64,000 nucleotides of DNA, taken from assembly GCA_024398635.1 (NCBI GenBank), contig JAKSIV010000005.1:1-64000 (forward strand), in the 5' to 3' direction. Shown piece after piece: positions 1 to 9,137 of the stretch. Both the position numbers and the translations under genes were made by a program. The notes below the pieces were generated by a model. It was not told the origin of the DNA, did no database searches, and saw only the letters and a list, made by a program, of their open reading frames with translations. The number at the start of each line of letters is the position of its first letter. The first letter of the stretch is position 1. This DNA is from Bacteroidaceae bacterium (GTDB taxonomy: Bacteria > Bacteroidota > Bacteroidia > Bacteroidales > Bacteroidaceae).

Positions 1-5
1 GGATG

Positions 6-37
6 CAAAGGTAGTGCTTCTGCATATACCCACCAAA
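6..37 (-). promoter_or_regulatory. Candidate promoter for a minus-strand gene beyond the left edge
   Basis: Read on the minus strand, TTTG (37-34) is followed after 20 bases by TACCTTTG (13-6), which fits the Bacteroidetes -33/-7 consensus. Transcription would start about at the left edge and run out of the window, so the gene it serves cannot be seen. Confidence 0.45.
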
Positions 38-112
38 CATTATGGGCACTTTTTTCTTGAATTTTTTGTTAATAAATATAACTCGCTGAATATGACCACC
101 CATAACAACGGC

Positions 113-142
113 AAAGGTGCGGCCCACATGGGTCGCACCTTT
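113..142 (-). terminator. Probable terminator of the ribosomal protein operon
   Basis: A 9-bp perfect stem (AAAGGTGCG / CGCACCTTT) encloses a further CCCA/TGGG pairing about 30 bases downstream of the rplQ stop. The trailing T run is short (TTTG), so intrinsic termination is likely but not textbook. A small GCGCG/CGCGC palindrome sits at about 151-163, between the stop and this hairpin. Confidence 0.55.
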
Positions 143-172
143 ATCATTACGCGCGCACGCGCGAGGTTTTCA

Positions 173-682
173 TTATTCTGCAGCGGGAGCTTCAGCAGCA
201 GGAGCCTCCTGGGCAGGGGTCTCAACAGCGGGAGCCTCAGCAGCGGGAGCAGCAGCCTTCTCGGCAGCCGGCTTGCGTGAACGACGGGTCTTAGCGGCCT
301 TCTTCACGGTCTTAGCCATATTCTCATCGTAATCAACGAATTCGATGAAAGCCATCTCGGTTGCATCGCTCTTACGGATACCAAGCTTAATGATACGCAG
401 GTAGCCACCAGGACGATCTGCAATCTTCTGTGATATCTCCTTGAAGAGTTCAGTTACAGCCTCCTTGTTCTGGAGATAGCTGAACACAACACGACGTGAG
501 TTGGTATCGTCCTTCTTGGCGCGATTGATGATAGGTTCTGCATAAACGCGCAGGGCCTTTGCCTTAGCCAGAGTGGTCTCGATTCTCTTATGCATGATAA
601 GAGAGATGGTCATATTGGCCAGCATCGAATTCCTGTGAGCGGCTTTACGGCTCAGGTGATTGAATTTCTTATTATGTCTCAT
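173..682 (-). CDS. rplQ: 50S ribosomal protein L17
   Basis: Large-subunit protein near the polypeptide exit tunnel. The first ~120 residues are canonical L17 ([17 protein letters not shown] start, then [23 protein letters not shown]). Residues ~120-169 form a tail that is first basic ([11 protein letters not shown]), then a low-complexity Ala/Pro/Glu run of repeated EAPA-like units, giving 169 residues against about 127 in E. coli. Such acidic tails are common in Bacteroidetes L17. It is the last gene of the operon, 2 bases after rpoA, and is followed by a terminator hairpin. No Shine-Dalgarno sequence precedes the ATG. Confidence 0.97.
   Translation of the reverse strand: MRHNKKFNHLSRKAAHRNSMLANMTISLIMHKRIETTLAKAKALRVYAEPIINRAKKDDTNSRRVVFSYLQNKEAVTELFKEISQKIADRPGGYLRIIKLGIRKSDATEMAFIEFVDYDENMAKTVKKAAKTRRSRKPAAEKAAAPAAEAPAVETPAQEAPAAEAPAAE
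178..262 (-). repeat. Degenerate repeats encoding the Ala/Pro/Glu tail of L17
   Basis: On the plus strand, variants of GCAGCGGGAGC recur several times between about 178 and 262. They encode the EAPA-type units of the L17 C-terminus, so unit number could vary between strains by slippage. This is repeat structure inside the gene, not a separate element. Confidence 0.5.
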
Positions 683-684
683 TG

Positions 685-1677
685 TTAGTCTTTGTCTAAT
701 TTATACCTTGAAATATCGGTTCCAAATGAAAGATTCAAGCTTTCCAACAGATCATCCAATTCAGTGAGAGACTTCTTACCGAAGTTGCGGAACTTGAGCA
801 AGTCTGTCTTGTTGTACTGAACGAGATCTCCCAATGTCTCAACATCGGCAGCCTTAAGGCAGTTGAGAGCACGTACTGACAGATTCATATCAGCAAGCTT
901 GGTCTTAAGCAGCTGACGCATGTGCAGTACCTCCTCGTCAAATTCCTCATTGCCGTCAAGATCAACATTCTCAATAGTGATCTTATCATCTGAGAAGAGC
1001 ATGAAGTGGTAGATAAGAATCTTTGCTGCCTCCTTCAAAGCATCCTTAGGATGAATTGAACCATCGGTTGTGATCTCGAGAACAAGCTTGTCATAGTCAG
1101 TCTTCTGCTCAACGCGGTAAGGCTCTACTACATACTTGACGTTACGGATCGGGGTGTAGATTGAGTCAATAGGAATGGCGTTCACATCAGTGCAGAACTC
1201 TTTGTTCTCATCGGCGGGAACATAGCCACGGCCCTTGTTGATTGAAATCTCAATCTGCATGGTAGCTTTTGAATCAAGATGGCAAATGACCAGTTCTGGA
1301 TTTAACACTTCAAATCCGGTCAGACACTTACCAATATCACCGGCCTTGAATTCCTTGGTATTCTCGACCTTGATGCTGACTGTTTCGCTCTCATACTCTT
1401 CAACGATCTGCTTGAAACGTACCTGCTTGAGATTAAGAATGATGTTAGTTACATCCTCCTTAACGCCAGGAATGGTAGCGAATTCATGCTCGACACCCTC
1501 TATCTTGATGGTATTGATGGCAAAACCCTCAAGAGTAGAGAGAAGGATACGACGAAGAGCGTTTCCAATGGTGATACCGAATCCCGGCTCAAGAGGACGG
1601 AACTCGAACTTGCCGAACTTGGAGTCGGCTTCCACCATTATAACCTTATCAGGTTTTTGAAATGCTAATATTGCCAT
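685..1677 (-). CDS. rpoA: DNA-directed RNA polymerase alpha subunit
   Basis: Scaffold subunit of RNA polymerase. 330 residues, the usual length. The N-terminal dimerisation domain (residues ~1-230) includes the hallmark [21 protein letters not shown] linker leads to the C-terminal domain (~250-320), which has [10 protein letters not shown] and [13 protein letters not shown] helix-hairpin-helix residues that contact promoter DNA and activators. It sits between rpsD and rplQ as in other alpha operons. An AAGAGG four bases before the ATG is a partial Shine-Dalgarno match. Confidence 0.98.
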   Translation of the reverse strand: MAILAFQKPDKVIMVEADSKFGKFEFRPLEPGFGITIGNALRRILLSTLEGFAINTIKIEGVEHEFATIPGVKEDVTNIILNLKQVRFKQIVEEYESETVSIKVENTKEFKAGDIGKCLTGFEVLNPELVICHLDSKATMQIEISINKGRGYVPADENKEFCTDVNAIPIDSIYTPIRNVKYVVEPYRVEQKTDYDKLVLEITTDGSIHPKDALKEAAKILIYHFMLFSDDKITIENVDLDGNEEFDEEVLHMRQLLKTKLADMNLSVRALNCLKAADVETLGDLVQYNKTDLLKFRNFGKKSLTELDDLLESLNLSFGTDISRYKLDKD

Positions 1678-1692
1678 TTAACCTCTTATTTT

Positions 1693-2298
1693 TTATTTAG
1701 AATACAATTCAACGATCAGCTGTTCCTTGATGTTCTCAGGAATATCTTCTCTTTCGGGCTTATGGAGGAACTTGCCGGCCTTAGCCTGCTCATCCCACTC
1801 AATCCATGCATACTTGGCGTGGTTGAAACCTGCCAATGAATCAGCGATTACTTCAAGTGACTTTGAACGCTCACGAACACCTACGATCTGACCGGGCTTA
1901 ACCTGGTATGAAGGTATATTGAGAACCTTACCGTCAACTGTGATATGTCTGTGGCTTACCAGCTGACGTGCAGCAACACGTGTGGGAGCTATGCCAAGAC
2001 GGAACACTACATTGTCAAGACGTGACTCAAGAGCCTGCAGCAGGTTTACACCAGTGATGCCGCTCTCGCGAGATGCCTTGTCAAACATATTGCGGAACTG
2101 TTTCTCAAGAACGCCGTAGGTATATTTAGCTTTCTGCTTCTCAGCAAGCATGACACCATACTCAGAGGTCTTGCGGCGACGGCTGTTGCCGTGCTGACCG
2201 GGAGCATACTTTCTCTTCTCGAAAGCCTTGTCTGCTCCATAAATTGCTTCGCCGAACTTGCGGGCGATACGGGTTTTAGGTCCAGTATATCTAGCCAT
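1693..2298 (-). CDS. rpsD: 30S ribosomal protein S4
   Basis: Primary 16S rRNA-binding protein that nucleates 30S assembly. 201 residues. It starts [17 protein letters not shown] and carries an S4 RNA-binding domain at ~90-150 ([28 protein letters not shown]). The N-terminal Cys cluster of zinc-binding S4 proteins is absent (C-minus form). In E. coli S4 autoregulates the alpha operon; whether it does here cannot be read from the sequence. Gap of 15 bases to rpoA. Confidence 0.97.
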   Translation of the reverse strand: MARYTGPKTRIARKFGEAIYGADKAFEKRKYAPGQHGNSRRRKTSEYGVMLAEKQKAKYTYGVLEKQFRNMFDKASRESGITGVNLLQALESRLDNVVFRLGIAPTRVAARQLVSHRHITVDGKVLNIPSYQVKPGQIVGVRERSKSLEVIADSLAGFNHAKYAWIEWDEQAKAGKFLHKPEREDIPENIKEQLIVELYSK

Positions 2299-2316
2299 AA
2301 TGTTTTCGTTTTAAAA

Positions 2317-2706
2317 TTAAACTCTTCTTCTCTTCGGCGGACGGCAACCGTTATGCGGCAGCGGAGTCACGTCAATGATCTCTATAACTTCAATACCGGC
2401 ACCATGCACGGCACGGATGGCTGATTCACGGCCATTTCCCGGGCCTTTTACGTATGCCTTAACCTTTCTCAGGCCAAGGTCGTAAGCTACCTTAGAGCAA
2501 TCCTCGGCTGCCATCTGGGCTGCATACGGAGTGTTCTTCTTAGAACCACGGAAACCCATCTTGCCTGCTGATGACCAGGAAATAACCTGACCCTCACTGT
2601 TAGCAAGAGTAACAATGATGTTGTTGAAGGATGAATGTACGTGCAACTGTCCCATTGCATCTACCTTCACATTTCTCTTCTTAGCTGCAACTGTTTTCTT
2701 TGCCAT
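2317..2706 (-). CDS. rpsK: 30S ribosomal protein S11
   Basis: Platform protein of the small subunit near the E-site mRNA path. 129 residues, canonical from [18 protein letters not shown] through the basic tail [11 protein letters not shown]. Start chosen at the ATG giving [14 protein letters not shown]. Located 7 bases after rpsM and 18 before rpsD, the standard alpha-operon position. Confidence 0.97.
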   Translation of the reverse strand: MAKKTVAAKKRNVKVDAMGQLHVHSSFNNIIVTLANSEGQVISWSSAGKMGFRGSKKNTPYAAQMAAEDCSKVAYDLGLRKVKAYVKGPGNGRESAIRAVHGAGIEVIEIIDVTPLPHNGCRPPKRRRV

Positions 2707-2713
2707 AGTTCAA

Positions 2714-3094
2714 TTATTTAGTAGCCTTTTTCTTATTAGCAACAGTCTTCTTGCGACCCTTACGTGTACGGGCATTGTTCTTTGTACTCTGACCACGTAC
2801 AGGAAGTCCGATACGATGACGGATACCACGATAACAACCGATATCCATCAGACGCTTGATGTTCAGCTGAACCTCGCTACGGAGGTCGCCCTCTACCTTA
2901 TACTCTGCACCGATGACCTCACGGATGCGGGCTGCCATATCGTCAGTCCAATCCTGGGCTTTGATGTCTTTATCCACACCAGCCTTGGCCAAAATCTTGG
3001 CTGCGCTGCTGCGACCAATACCAAAAATGTAGGTTAACGCGATTTCACCCCTTTTGTTCTGCGGGATGTCAACGCCTGCGATTCTTATTGCCAT
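2714..3094 (-). CDS. rpsM: 30S ribosomal protein S13
   Basis: Small-subunit head protein that bridges to the large subunit and touches P-site tRNA. 126 residues. It starts [20 protein letters not shown] and carries [17 protein letters not shown] and a Lys/Arg-rich C-terminal extension ([18 protein letters not shown]). First of the rpsM-rpsK-rpsD-rpoA-rplQ block. Confidence 0.97.
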   Translation of the reverse strand: MAIRIAGVDIPQNKRGEIALTYIFGIGRSSAAKILAKAGVDKDIKAQDWTDDMAARIREVIGAEYKVEGDLRSEVQLNIKRLMDIGCYRGIRHRIGLPVRGQSTKNNARTRKGRKKTVANKKKATK

Positions 3095-3120
3095 ATATTA
3101 ATTTGTTTGTTTACTCGAAT

Positions 3121-3237
3121 TTATCCCTGACGCAGTTTCATCTTGGGATTCTTCTTGTTGATTAAATACAAACGTCCCTTGCGACGTACGATCTTGCAGT
3201 CGGCTGAACGCTTCTTCAATGAAACTCTAACTTTCAT
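3121..3237 (-). CDS. rpmJ: 50S ribosomal protein L36
   Basis: 38-residue protein reading [20 protein letters not shown]..., ending NPKMKLRQG, with a TAA stop at 3121-3123. It sits 11 bases after infA and 26 before rpsM, the normal rpmJ position. The zinc-ribbon form of L36 uses three Cys and one His. Here only Cys14 remains, with Ser11, Asn27 and Lys at the His position, so this is a zinc-independent (C-minus) type. Confidence 0.95.
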   Translation of the reverse strand: MKVRVSLKKRSADCKIVRRKGRLYLINKKNPKMKLRQG

Positions 3238-3248
3238 ATTCTTATGTT

Positions 3249-3467
3249 TTATTTGTACCTGAATACTATCCTACCCTTGGTCAGGTCATACGGAGACATC
3301 TCCACCTTAACCTTGTCACCAGGAAGGATCTTGATAAAATGCATTCTCATTTTACCGGAAATATGACCGGTAATCTCGTGTCCGTTCTCCAGCTGAATGC
3401 GGAACATAGCGTTGGACAATGCCTCAACGATAGTTCCGTCCTGTTCAATTGCGGATTGCTTTGCCAT
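3249..3467 (-). CDS. infA: Translation initiation factor IF-1
   Basis: Binds the 30S A site during initiation. 72 residues forming one OB-fold S1 domain: [22 protein letters not shown], then [34 protein letters not shown] (shown only in part as family hallmarks: [26 protein letters not shown]). Full length with a normal terminus. It lies one base from the map stop codon, inside the ribosomal operon. Confidence 0.97.
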   Translation of the reverse strand: MAKQSAIEQDGTIVEALSNAMFRIQLENGHEITGHISGKMRMHFIKILPGDKVKVEMSPYDLTKGRIVFRYK

Positions 3468-3468
3468 A

Positions 3469-4266
3469 TTAAAATTCTTTATCTCCTAAAACTTCTGCAA
3501 TATAGTCAAATGTGGAGAGTATCTCAGCCTTACCGTTGCAAATGGCAATGGTATGCTCAAAATGAGCTGCAGGCTTATGGTCACGAGTGCGAACACTCCA
3601 ACCATCATTCTCCATGTAGATCTTTCTGTCTCCCAGAGTAATCATAGGCTCAATGGCTATGCACATGCCCTTTTTGAGCTGTGTGCCGTAACCGCGACGG
3701 CCATAATTGGGAACACATGGATCCTCGTGCATTTCGCGGCCTATGCCGTGTCCGACGAATTCGCGGACTACGCCATATCCGTGGCTTTCACAGTGAGTCT
3801 GTACGGCATAACCTATATCACCAAGGCGCTTGCCGGCAACAGCCTGCTCTATTCCAAGATAAAGAGATTCCTTAGTAACTTTAAGGAGCTCACGTACCTG
3901 GGGAGCAATCTCACCTACAGCAAATGTGTAGGCAGAATCACCGTTGAAACCATTTAGTAAGGTTCCACAGTCAACCGAAACGATGTCACCCTCCTTAAGG
4001 GGCTCATCGTTCGGAATTCCGTGTACAACCATCTCATTGACTGAGGTGCAGAGAGCTGCCGGGAAAGGAACATCATCCTGGTTGGAATAACCCTTAAAAG
4101 TGGGTTCAGCCCCGTTATCGCGGATGAATTCCTCAGCGACACGCGTCAACTCATTGGTGGTCACGCCAGGTTTGATAAGCTTGGCGACTTCACCAAGAGT
4201 TCTGCCGACCAGCTGGTTAGCTGCCCGCATCAACGCAATCTCCTCTTCAGTCTTAAGAAATATCAT
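3469..4266 (-). CDS. map: Type I methionine aminopeptidase
   Basis: Removes the initiator methionine from nascent proteins. 265 residues, full-length pita-bread fold. Metal and catalytic motifs are present in order: a His in VVHGIP (~79), [13 protein letters not shown] with two Asp ligands (~97-108), GHGIG (~171-175), EPM (~204), and the final Glu in the EHT region (~235). It sits between secY and infA, as usual in Bacteroidetes. No ribosome-binding motif precedes it. Confidence 0.96.
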   Translation of the reverse strand: MIFLKTEEEIALMRAANQLVGRTLGEVAKLIKPGVTTNELTRVAEEFIRDNGAEPTFKGYSNQDDVPFPAALCTSVNEMVVHGIPNDEPLKEGDIVSVDCGTLLNGFNGDSAYTFAVGEIAPQVRELLKVTKESLYLGIEQAVAGKRLGDIGYAVQTHCESHGYGVVREFVGHGIGREMHEDPCVPNYGRRGYGTQLKKGMCIAIEPMITLGDRKIYMENDGWSVRTRDHKPAAHFEHTIAICNGKAEILSTFDYIAEVLGDKEF

Positions 4267-4276
4267 TTCAATACAA

Positions 4277-5677
4277 TCAATAAGCGCTCAAACCTGCGCG
4301 GCCCTTGATACGGCCGGTCTTAAGAAGGCCGTCGTAGTGGCGCATCAGAAGATGACTCTCAATCTGCTGCAAAGTGTCGAGCACGACACCAACGAGAATG
4401 ATGAGCGATGTACCTCCAAAGAACTGTGCAAATGACTGGTTTACGCCGAAAAGACGGGCGAAAGCCGGCATAACAGCAACGATTGTGAGGAACAATGCTC
4501 CAGGCCAAGTAATGCGTGACATCACAGTGTCAATGTAATCAGCGGTCGGTTTGCCGGGCTTCACGCCGGGAATGAAACCGTTGTTACGCTTCAGATCCTC
4601 TGCCATCTGCTGCGGATTAACCGTAACAGCGGTATAGAAGATGGTGAAGGCAATGATCAGCACTGCATAAATGACGTTATATACCCAACCGTCTGTATCC
4701 ATCAACTTAAGCCAGAAACCAGACTGTTCACCAGTACCGACAATTGCGATAGGAATGAACATGATGGCCTGAGCAAAGATGATAGGCATAACGTTGGCAG
4801 CATTTACCTTAAGAGGAATATACTGGCGTGCACCTCCGATCTGACGACCACCCTCGATACGCTTTGCATACTGTACAGGAACCTTACGGACACCCTGAAC
4901 AAGCATGATCGTACCGGCAGTAGCCAGAAGAAGAACTACGATCTCAAAGAGGAACATTACCAGACCACCGCCGGTAGCACCGAGAGCTGACATACGTGAA
5001 GCGAGTTCCTGCATAAATGCTGACGGGAAACGGGCGATGATACCTACCATGATGATGAACGATACACCATTACCGATACCCTTATCTGTGATACGCTCAC
5101 CCAACCAGAGGATGAATGAACTACCAGCGGCAAGAATGACGGTAGATGTAATCATGAACCAACTCCATTCAACAGGAATCACATTCGCGCCAACCTGATA
5201 CTTGAGGTTAAGCAGGTATGAAGGACCCTGAACAATGAGGATGACAAGTGTCAGATAGCGAGTGTACTGATTGATCTTCATTCGGCCGCTCTCGCCCTCC
5301 TTCTGAAGCTTCTGGAAACTGGGAACTGCAATGGTAAGCAGCTGCAGCACGATAGAAGCGGAGATGTAGGGCATGATACCCAATGCAAATATTGAAGCAT
5401 TGGAGAAAGCACCTCCTGAGAACATATCCAACAGAGAGAGAAGGCCAGAGCTGGTCTGTCTCTGCAGATTGGTCAGCATATCGGCATCGACACCGGGAAG
5501 CAGGATATGTGATCCCAGACGATACACTGCAATGAACAGTACCGTAGTGAGAAGACGTTTCCTGAGATCCTCAATCTTTGAGATGTTTTTCAGTGTCTCC
5601 CAGTTCTTGATGATAACATAGGCGACAAGAGCGACAACCGCAAAGATTATGATGTATTTCAGAAGATTCTCGTCCAT
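4277..5677 (-). CDS. secY: Protein translocase subunit SecY with an extra N-terminal membrane segment
   Basis: Channel subunit of the Sec translocon. Conserved features include SGGLLSLLDMFSGGAFSNASIFALGI-type TM2/plug sequence (in part: LLDMFSGGAFSNASIF), IMPYISASIVLQLL, KLQKEGESGRMKINQYTR and the late loop GIKPGKPT-equivalent GVKPGKPTADYI. It is 466 residues. The usual SecY start region (ETLKNISKIEDLRKRLL) begins only at about residue 27. It is preceded by MDENLLKYIIIFAVVALVAYVIIK-like sequence containing a ~19-residue hydrophobic helix. No ATG, GTG or TTG lies between the ATG at 5677 and the canonical region, so the extension appears genuine. The start is 5 bases after the rplO stop. Confidence 0.95.
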   Translation of the reverse strand: MDENLLKYIIIFAVVALVAYVIIKNWETLKNISKIEDLRKRLLTTVLFIAVYRLGSHILLPGVDADMLTNLQRQTSSGLLSLLDMFSGGAFSNASIFALGIMPYISASIVLQLLTIAVPSFQKLQKEGESGRMKINQYTRYLTLVILIVQGPSYLLNLKYQVGANVIPVEWSWFMITSTVILAAGSSFILWLGERITDKGIGNGVSFIIMVGIIARFPSAFMQELASRMSALGATGGGLVMFLFEIVVLLLATAGTIMLVQGVRKVPVQYAKRIEGGRQIGGARQYIPLKVNAANVMPIIFAQAIMFIPIAIVGTGEQSGFWLKLMDTDGWVYNVIYAVLIIAFTIFYTAVTVNPQQMAEDLKRNNGFIPGVKPGKPTADYIDTVMSRITWPGALFLTIVAVMPAFARLFGVNQSFAQFFGGTSLIILVGVVLDTLQQIESHLLMRHYDGLLKTGRIKGRAGLSAY

Positions 5678-5682
5678 CTCTA

Positions 5683-6129
5683 TTAAAGTTTGATAGCGGT
5701 TCCACCTACAGCCTCGATGGCAGCAGTTGCACTCTTTGAGAATGCATGAGCCTCAACATCGACCTTCTTGGTGAGCTGGCCATTACCGAGGATCTTAACA
5801 AGCTGCTTTGAAGAAACGAAACCGGCTGCTACGAGATCAGCAACGGTAACCTTCTCGAGGTTGTTCTTCTCAGCAAGAGCCTGGATGATATCCAGATTGA
5901 TAGCCTTGTACTCAACGTGGTTGATGTTCTTGAATCCGAACTTCGGAACAAGACGCTGAAGAGGCATCTGACCACCTTCAAAACCAATTTTTCTAGCATA
6001 ACCGGAACGTGACTTGGCACCCTTGCTACCACGGGTTGAAGTACCGCCCAGACCTGAACCAGGTCCACGGCCGATTCTCTTGCGTGAATGGGTTGAGCCC
6101 TCTGCCGGTTTCAATGTATTTAACTTCAT
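5683..6129 (-). CDS. rplO: 50S ribosomal protein L15
   Basis: Late-assembly 23S-binding protein. 148 residues from the ATG at 6129 (MKLNTLKPAEGSTHSRKRIGRG). A TTG three codons upstream also extends the frame, but the ATG matches the family start. Gly/Arg-rich N-terminal extension (GPGSGLGGTSTRGSKGAKSR) penetrates the rRNA core, with a globular C-terminal half. Directly upstream of secY as in other spc operons. Confidence 0.96.
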   Translation of the reverse strand: MKLNTLKPAEGSTHSRKRIGRGPGSGLGGTSTRGSKGAKSRSGYARKIGFEGGQMPLQRLVPKFGFKNINHVEYKAINLDIIQALAEKNNLEKVTVADLVAAGFVSSKQLVKILGNGQLTKKVDVEAHAFSKSATAAIEAVGGTAIKL

Positions 6130-6148
6130 AGTTCTCAATTTTTAAAAA

Positions 6149-6325
6149 TTAATCGATTACGGTTACCAGGTGGTGAACCTTGTTGATCATACCTCTGATT
6201 GATGCATTGTCCTCAACCTCAACAGTCTTGTTGAGCTTGCGGAGACCCAGTGCATCGAGAGTTCTACGCTGATCTACGGGAGCACCAATACGACTCTTGG
6301 TCTGTTTGATCTTGATTGTTGCCAT
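6149..6325 (-). CDS. rpmD: 50S ribosomal protein L30
   Basis: 58 residues ([19 protein letters not shown]..., [21 protein letters not shown]), stop TAA at 6149-6151. A single ferredoxin-like L30 domain at the expected site between rpsE and rplO. It is preceded by a strong Shine-Dalgarno sequence AAGGAGG eight bases before the ATG, unusual in a Bacteroidetes genome (see findings). Confidence 0.96.
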   Translation of the reverse strand: MATIKIKQTKSRIGAPVDQRRTLDALGLRKLNKTVEVEDNASIRGMINKVHHLVTVID

Positions 6326-6345
6326 ATCTGTAACCTCCTTATCCG
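6326..6345 (-). promoter_or_regulatory. Strong Shine-Dalgarno sequence of rpmD
   Basis: The minus strand reads AAGGAGGTTACAGAT then ATG: a full seven-base anti-SD match with 8-base spacing. Most neighbouring genes have only A/T-rich upstream sequence. Confidence 0.7.
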
Positions 6346-6848
6346 TTAAATACCTTACTCAGACTGATACCACGGTTCTGGGCAACTGTCTTGGCATCAC
6401 GCATCTCTGAGAGAGCCTTAAGAGTTGCCTTGACCAGATTGTGGGGGTTGGATGAGCCCTTAGACTTAGCCAACACATCAGTAATACCTACACTCTCCAG
6501 AACGGCACGCATAGCACCACCGGCTACCACTCCGGTACCGGGAGCTGCGGGCTTCATGAACACCTCGGCACCGCCGTAACGGGCAGTCTGCTCGTGAGGA
6601 ATTGTTCCCTTAAGCACCGGAACACGGATAAGCTCCTTCTTGGCAGCCTCAACGCCCTTTGCGATAGCAGCTGTAACCTCGCTGGCCTTACCCAGTCCGA
6701 GACCGATGATACCATTGCCGTCACCTACTACTACGATAGCGGCGAAACTGAATGTACGACCACCCTTTGTAACCTTAGTTACGCGGTTGATAGCAACGAG
6801 CCTGTCTTTCAGCTCGACATCGTTTGTAACCTTAACTTTATTTGTCAT
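6339..6848 (-). CDS. rpsE: 30S ribosomal protein S5
   Basis: Decoding-fidelity protein at the mRNA entry channel. 169 residues. N-terminal double-stranded RNA-binding domain ([41 protein letters not shown]), then the S5 C-terminal domain ([27 protein letters not shown] region). Full length. 13 bases from rpmD. Confidence 0.97.
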   Translation of the reverse strand: MTNKVKVTNDVELKDRLVAINRVTKVTKGGRTFSFAAIVVVGDGNGIIGLGLGKASEVTAAIAKGVEAAKKELIRVPVLKGTIPHEQTARYGGAEVFMKPAAPGTGVVAGGAMRAVLESVGITDVLAKSKGSSNPHNLVKATLKALSEMRDAKTVAQNRGISLSKVFNG

Positions 6849-6860
6849 AGCAATCGTAGT

Positions 6861-7202
6861 TTAAAATGTGAGACCGCTCTTACGTGCGGCATCGGCCAAT
6901 TCCTTAACTCTGCCATGATACAGGAAACCGTTGCGGTCAAAAACCACTGTGGTGATACCTGCCTCCTTGGCATTCTGTGCAATAAGCTCACCGACCTTGG
7001 CAGCCTGCTCCTTACCAGACATCTTAGCCATGCCAAGTGATGAAGCTGCAGCCAGAGTCTTACCGCTCAGATCATCAATGAGCTGAACGTAGATCTGCTT
7101 GTTGCTTCTGAAAACGCTCATGCGCGGACGCTCGGCTGTGCCGGAAATCTTATTACGTACGCGGAACTTGATCTTATTTCGTCTTTCTGTTTTTGCTGAC
7201 AT
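6861..7202 (-). CDS. rplR: 50S ribosomal protein L18
   Basis: 5S rRNA-binding protein of the central protuberance. 113 residues: [19 protein letters not shown], then [20 protein letters not shown] and the [17 protein letters not shown] end. Standard spc-operon position between rplF and rpsE. Confidence 0.97.
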   Translation of the reverse strand: MSAKTERRNKIKFRVRNKISGTAERPRMSVFRSNKQIYVQLIDDLSGKTLAAASSLGMAKMSGKEQAAKVGELIAQNAKEAGITTVVFDRNGFLYHGRVKELADAARKSGLTF

Positions 7203-7223
7203 AATCTTACATCTTTAAATGTT

Positions 7224-7793
7224 TTACTTGGCAGCGGCTGACTTACCCGACTTACGACGGAGTACCTCATCCACAAACTTAATACCCTTACCCTTATAAG
7301 GCTCCGGCTTACGGAAAGAACGAATCTTGGCACATACCTGACCCAGAAGCTGCTTGTCGCATGACTCCAGAGTGATGAGCGGGTTCTTGTTTCTCTCTGA
7401 CTTAGTCTCAACCTTGATCTCTGCAGGCAGGACCAGAACGATTGAGTGAGAGTGCAGAAGTTCGAAAGTGATTACGTTACCCTGGTTAGAAACACGATAA
7501 CCGACACCAACAACTTCCATCTCTTTCTTATAACCTTCAGAAACACCAACAACCATGTTGTTTACCAGAGCGCGATACAGGCCATGGAAGGCATGACGCT
7601 GCTTGGGGTTGTCCTGAAGAACATCGGGGTTCTCCTCAAGTGTGATAACTCCGTTCTCGATTGACACTTTGATGGAAGGATCAATACTCTGTGACAGTGA
7701 GCCCTTAGGACCTTTCACTGCAACCACGCCATCCTGAAATGTTACTGTAACACCTGCAGGAATATGAATAGGCAATTTTCCAATTCTTGACAT
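7224..7793 (-). CDS. rplF: 50S ribosomal protein L6
   Basis: Protein near the factor-binding site of the 50S subunit. 189 residues with two repeated L6 folds; the second carries CDKQLLGQVCAKIRSFRKPEPYKGKGI, of which RKPEPYKGKGI is the family signature. Its ATG is preceded by AAGGAG with 7-base spacing, one of the few strong Shine-Dalgarno sequences in this operon. Confidence 0.97.
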   Translation of the reverse strand: MSRIGKLPIHIPAGVTVTFQDGVVAVKGPKGSLSQSIDPSIKVSIENGVITLEENPDVLQDNPKQRHAFHGLYRALVNNMVVGVSEGYKKEMEVVGVGYRVSNQGNVITFELLHSHSIVLVLPAEIKVETKSERNKNPLITLESCDKQLLGQVCAKIRSFRKPEPYKGKGIKFVDEVLRRKSGKSAAAK

Positions 7794-7812
7794 AGTATAT
7801 CTCCTTCAATTA
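7794..7812 (-). promoter_or_regulatory. Strong Shine-Dalgarno sequence of rplF
   Basis: The minus strand reads GAAGGAGATATACT then ATG, i.e. AAGGAG with 7-base spacing. Confidence 0.65.
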
Positions 7813-8205
7813 ATAGACGTAGCAAAGAACCTCACCTCCAATCTTGAGCTGTGCGGCTTCCTTGTCTGTCATAACACCTTTTGATGTGGATATAATAGCT
7901 ATACCCAAACCATTGATTACTCTCGGCATATCACGATAACCGGTGTACTGACGCAGACCGGGAGAAGAAATTCTCACCAGTTTCTTGATTGCGTTGCATT
8001 TGTTTTCCGGGTCGTATTTCAGAGCGACCTTGATGGTCCCCTGAGGTCCATCCTCCACGAACTTGTAGTTCAGGATGTAACCCTTCTCAAAAAGAATCTT
8101 TGTGATGTCTTTTTTGAGATTTGAGGCAGGTATCTCTACCACCTTGTGCTTTGCCTGAATGGCATTGCGCAGCCTCGTCAGATAATCTGCAATAGGATCT
8201 GTCAT
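7810..8205 (-). CDS. rpsH: 30S ribosomal protein S8
   Basis: Primary 16S-binding protein. 131 residues from the ATG at 8205 (MTDPIADYLTRLRNAI, the family start). An in-frame start 12 codons upstream adds sequence unlike S8 and was not used. The C-terminal signature ISTSKGVMTDKEA and the terminus GGEVLCYVY are intact. A 67-base gap separates it from rpsN. Confidence 0.96.
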   Translation of the reverse strand: MTDPIADYLTRLRNAIQAKHKVVEIPASNLKKDITKILFEKGYILNYKFVEDGPQGTIKVALKYDPENKCNAIKKLVRISSPGLRQYTGYRDMPRVINGLGIAIISTSKGVMTDKEAAQLKIGGEVLCYVY

Positions 8206-8272
8206 AAATTTGTTTTTAAATTGATCAGGACTCCCTGACAATATTTAATTAACACTCACTAGCTTATTTGAA

Positions 8273-8572
8273 TTACCAGCTTGCCTTGCGTACGCCCGGG
8301 ATCAGACCCTGAGATGCCATCTCACGGAACTGAATACGGGAAAGACCAAACATACGGATGTAACCTTTGGGACGTCCGGTCAGTTTGCAACGGTTGTGCT
8401 GACGGATAGGATTTGAGTTGTAAGGAAGATCCTGCAGCTTCTGAGCAGCCTCATAAGCAGCTTCGGGTTCACCCTTGCGAACTATTTCCTTAAGAGCAGC
8501 ACGCTTGTTTGCGTACTTGGCAGCCATCTTAGCGCGCTTTACCTCGCGGGCCTTCATTGATTCTTTTGCCAT
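8273..8572 (-). CDS. rpsN: 30S ribosomal protein S14 (zinc-free long form)
   Basis: 99 residues. It is the long C-minus form: the region of the zinc ligands reads [18 protein letters not shown], with a single Cys. Signature [19 protein letters not shown] near the C-terminus. Placed between rplE and rpsH as usual. Confidence 0.96.
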   Translation of the reverse strand: MAKESMKAREVKRAKMAAKYANKRAALKEIVRKGEPEAAYEAAQKLQDLPYNSNPIRQHNRCKLTGRPKGYIRMFGLSRIQFREMASQGLIPGVRKASW

Positions 8573-8582
8573 ATCTCAATAT

Positions 8583-9137
8583 TTATTTTTCATTCTTGAA
8601 CGGCAGACCGAACTCCTTAAGCAGAGCATAACCCTCCTCATCAGTCTTAGCTGAAGTAACGAAGGTGATGTTCATACCCAGGATGTGTGATATGCTGTCG
8701 ATATTGATTTCGGGGAAGATAATCTGCTCCTGGATACCCAGTGAGTAGTTACCCATGCCATCGAACTTACTCTCGATACCCTTGAAGTCACGGATACGGG
8801 GCAGAGCCACGCGGATGAGACGCTCAAGGAACTCGTACATACGCTCACGACGCAGTGTAACCATTACGCCGATAGGCATTTTCTTACGAAGCTTGAAGTT
8901 GGCGATATCCTTCTTTGATACGGTAGCAACAGCCTTCTGACCAGTGATGGTTGAAAGTTCTGCGATAGCTGTATCAATGATCTTCTTATCGGCAATAGCA
9001 AGCTTACCCATGCCCTGATTGATCACGATCTTCTTCAGGACAGGAATCTGCATTGAAGAAGTATAGTGGAATTTCTCCTTAAGTGCCGGAGCAATACGCT
9101 CGGCATACTCTTTCTTAAGATTTGCAGTAGTGCTCAT
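8583..9137 (-). CDS. rplE: 50S ribosomal protein L5
   Basis: 5S rRNA-binding protein contacting P-site tRNA. 184 residues. Motifs: [42 protein letters not shown] and [17 protein letters not shown]. The ATG overlaps the rplX stop by one base (TAATG). It is also preceded by AGGAG 8 bases upstream, a strong Shine-Dalgarno inside the rplX coding end. Confidence 0.97.
   Translation of the reverse strand: MSTTANLKKEYAERIAPALKEKFHYTSSMQIPVLKKIVINQGMGKLAIADKKIIDTAIAELSTITGQKAVATVSKKDIANFKLRKKMPIGVMVTLRRERMYEFLERLIRVALPRIRDFKGIESKFDGMGNYSLGIQEQIIFPEINIDSISHILGMNITFVTSAKTDEEGYALLKEFGLPFKNEK

Larger units (their letters stand above)
1..172. other. Intergenic end of the ribosomal operon
   Basis: No gene is supported here. 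The stretch holds the operon terminator hairpin at 113-142, the GC-rich palindrome just after rplQ, and an outward-facing minus-strand promoter at 6-37. Short open frames on both strands overlap the rplQ 3' end or lack any coding signature. Confidence 0.6.

Noticed and set aside
14..332. Plus-strand open frames near the left edge
   Set aside because: They are antisense to the rplQ 3' end and its repeats. The Ser/Gly/Leu- and Ala-rich translations come from the repeated codons of the L17 tail.
8206..8241. Upstream start for rpsH
   Set aside because: Twelve extra residues do not match S8, and the ATG at 8205 gives the family start.
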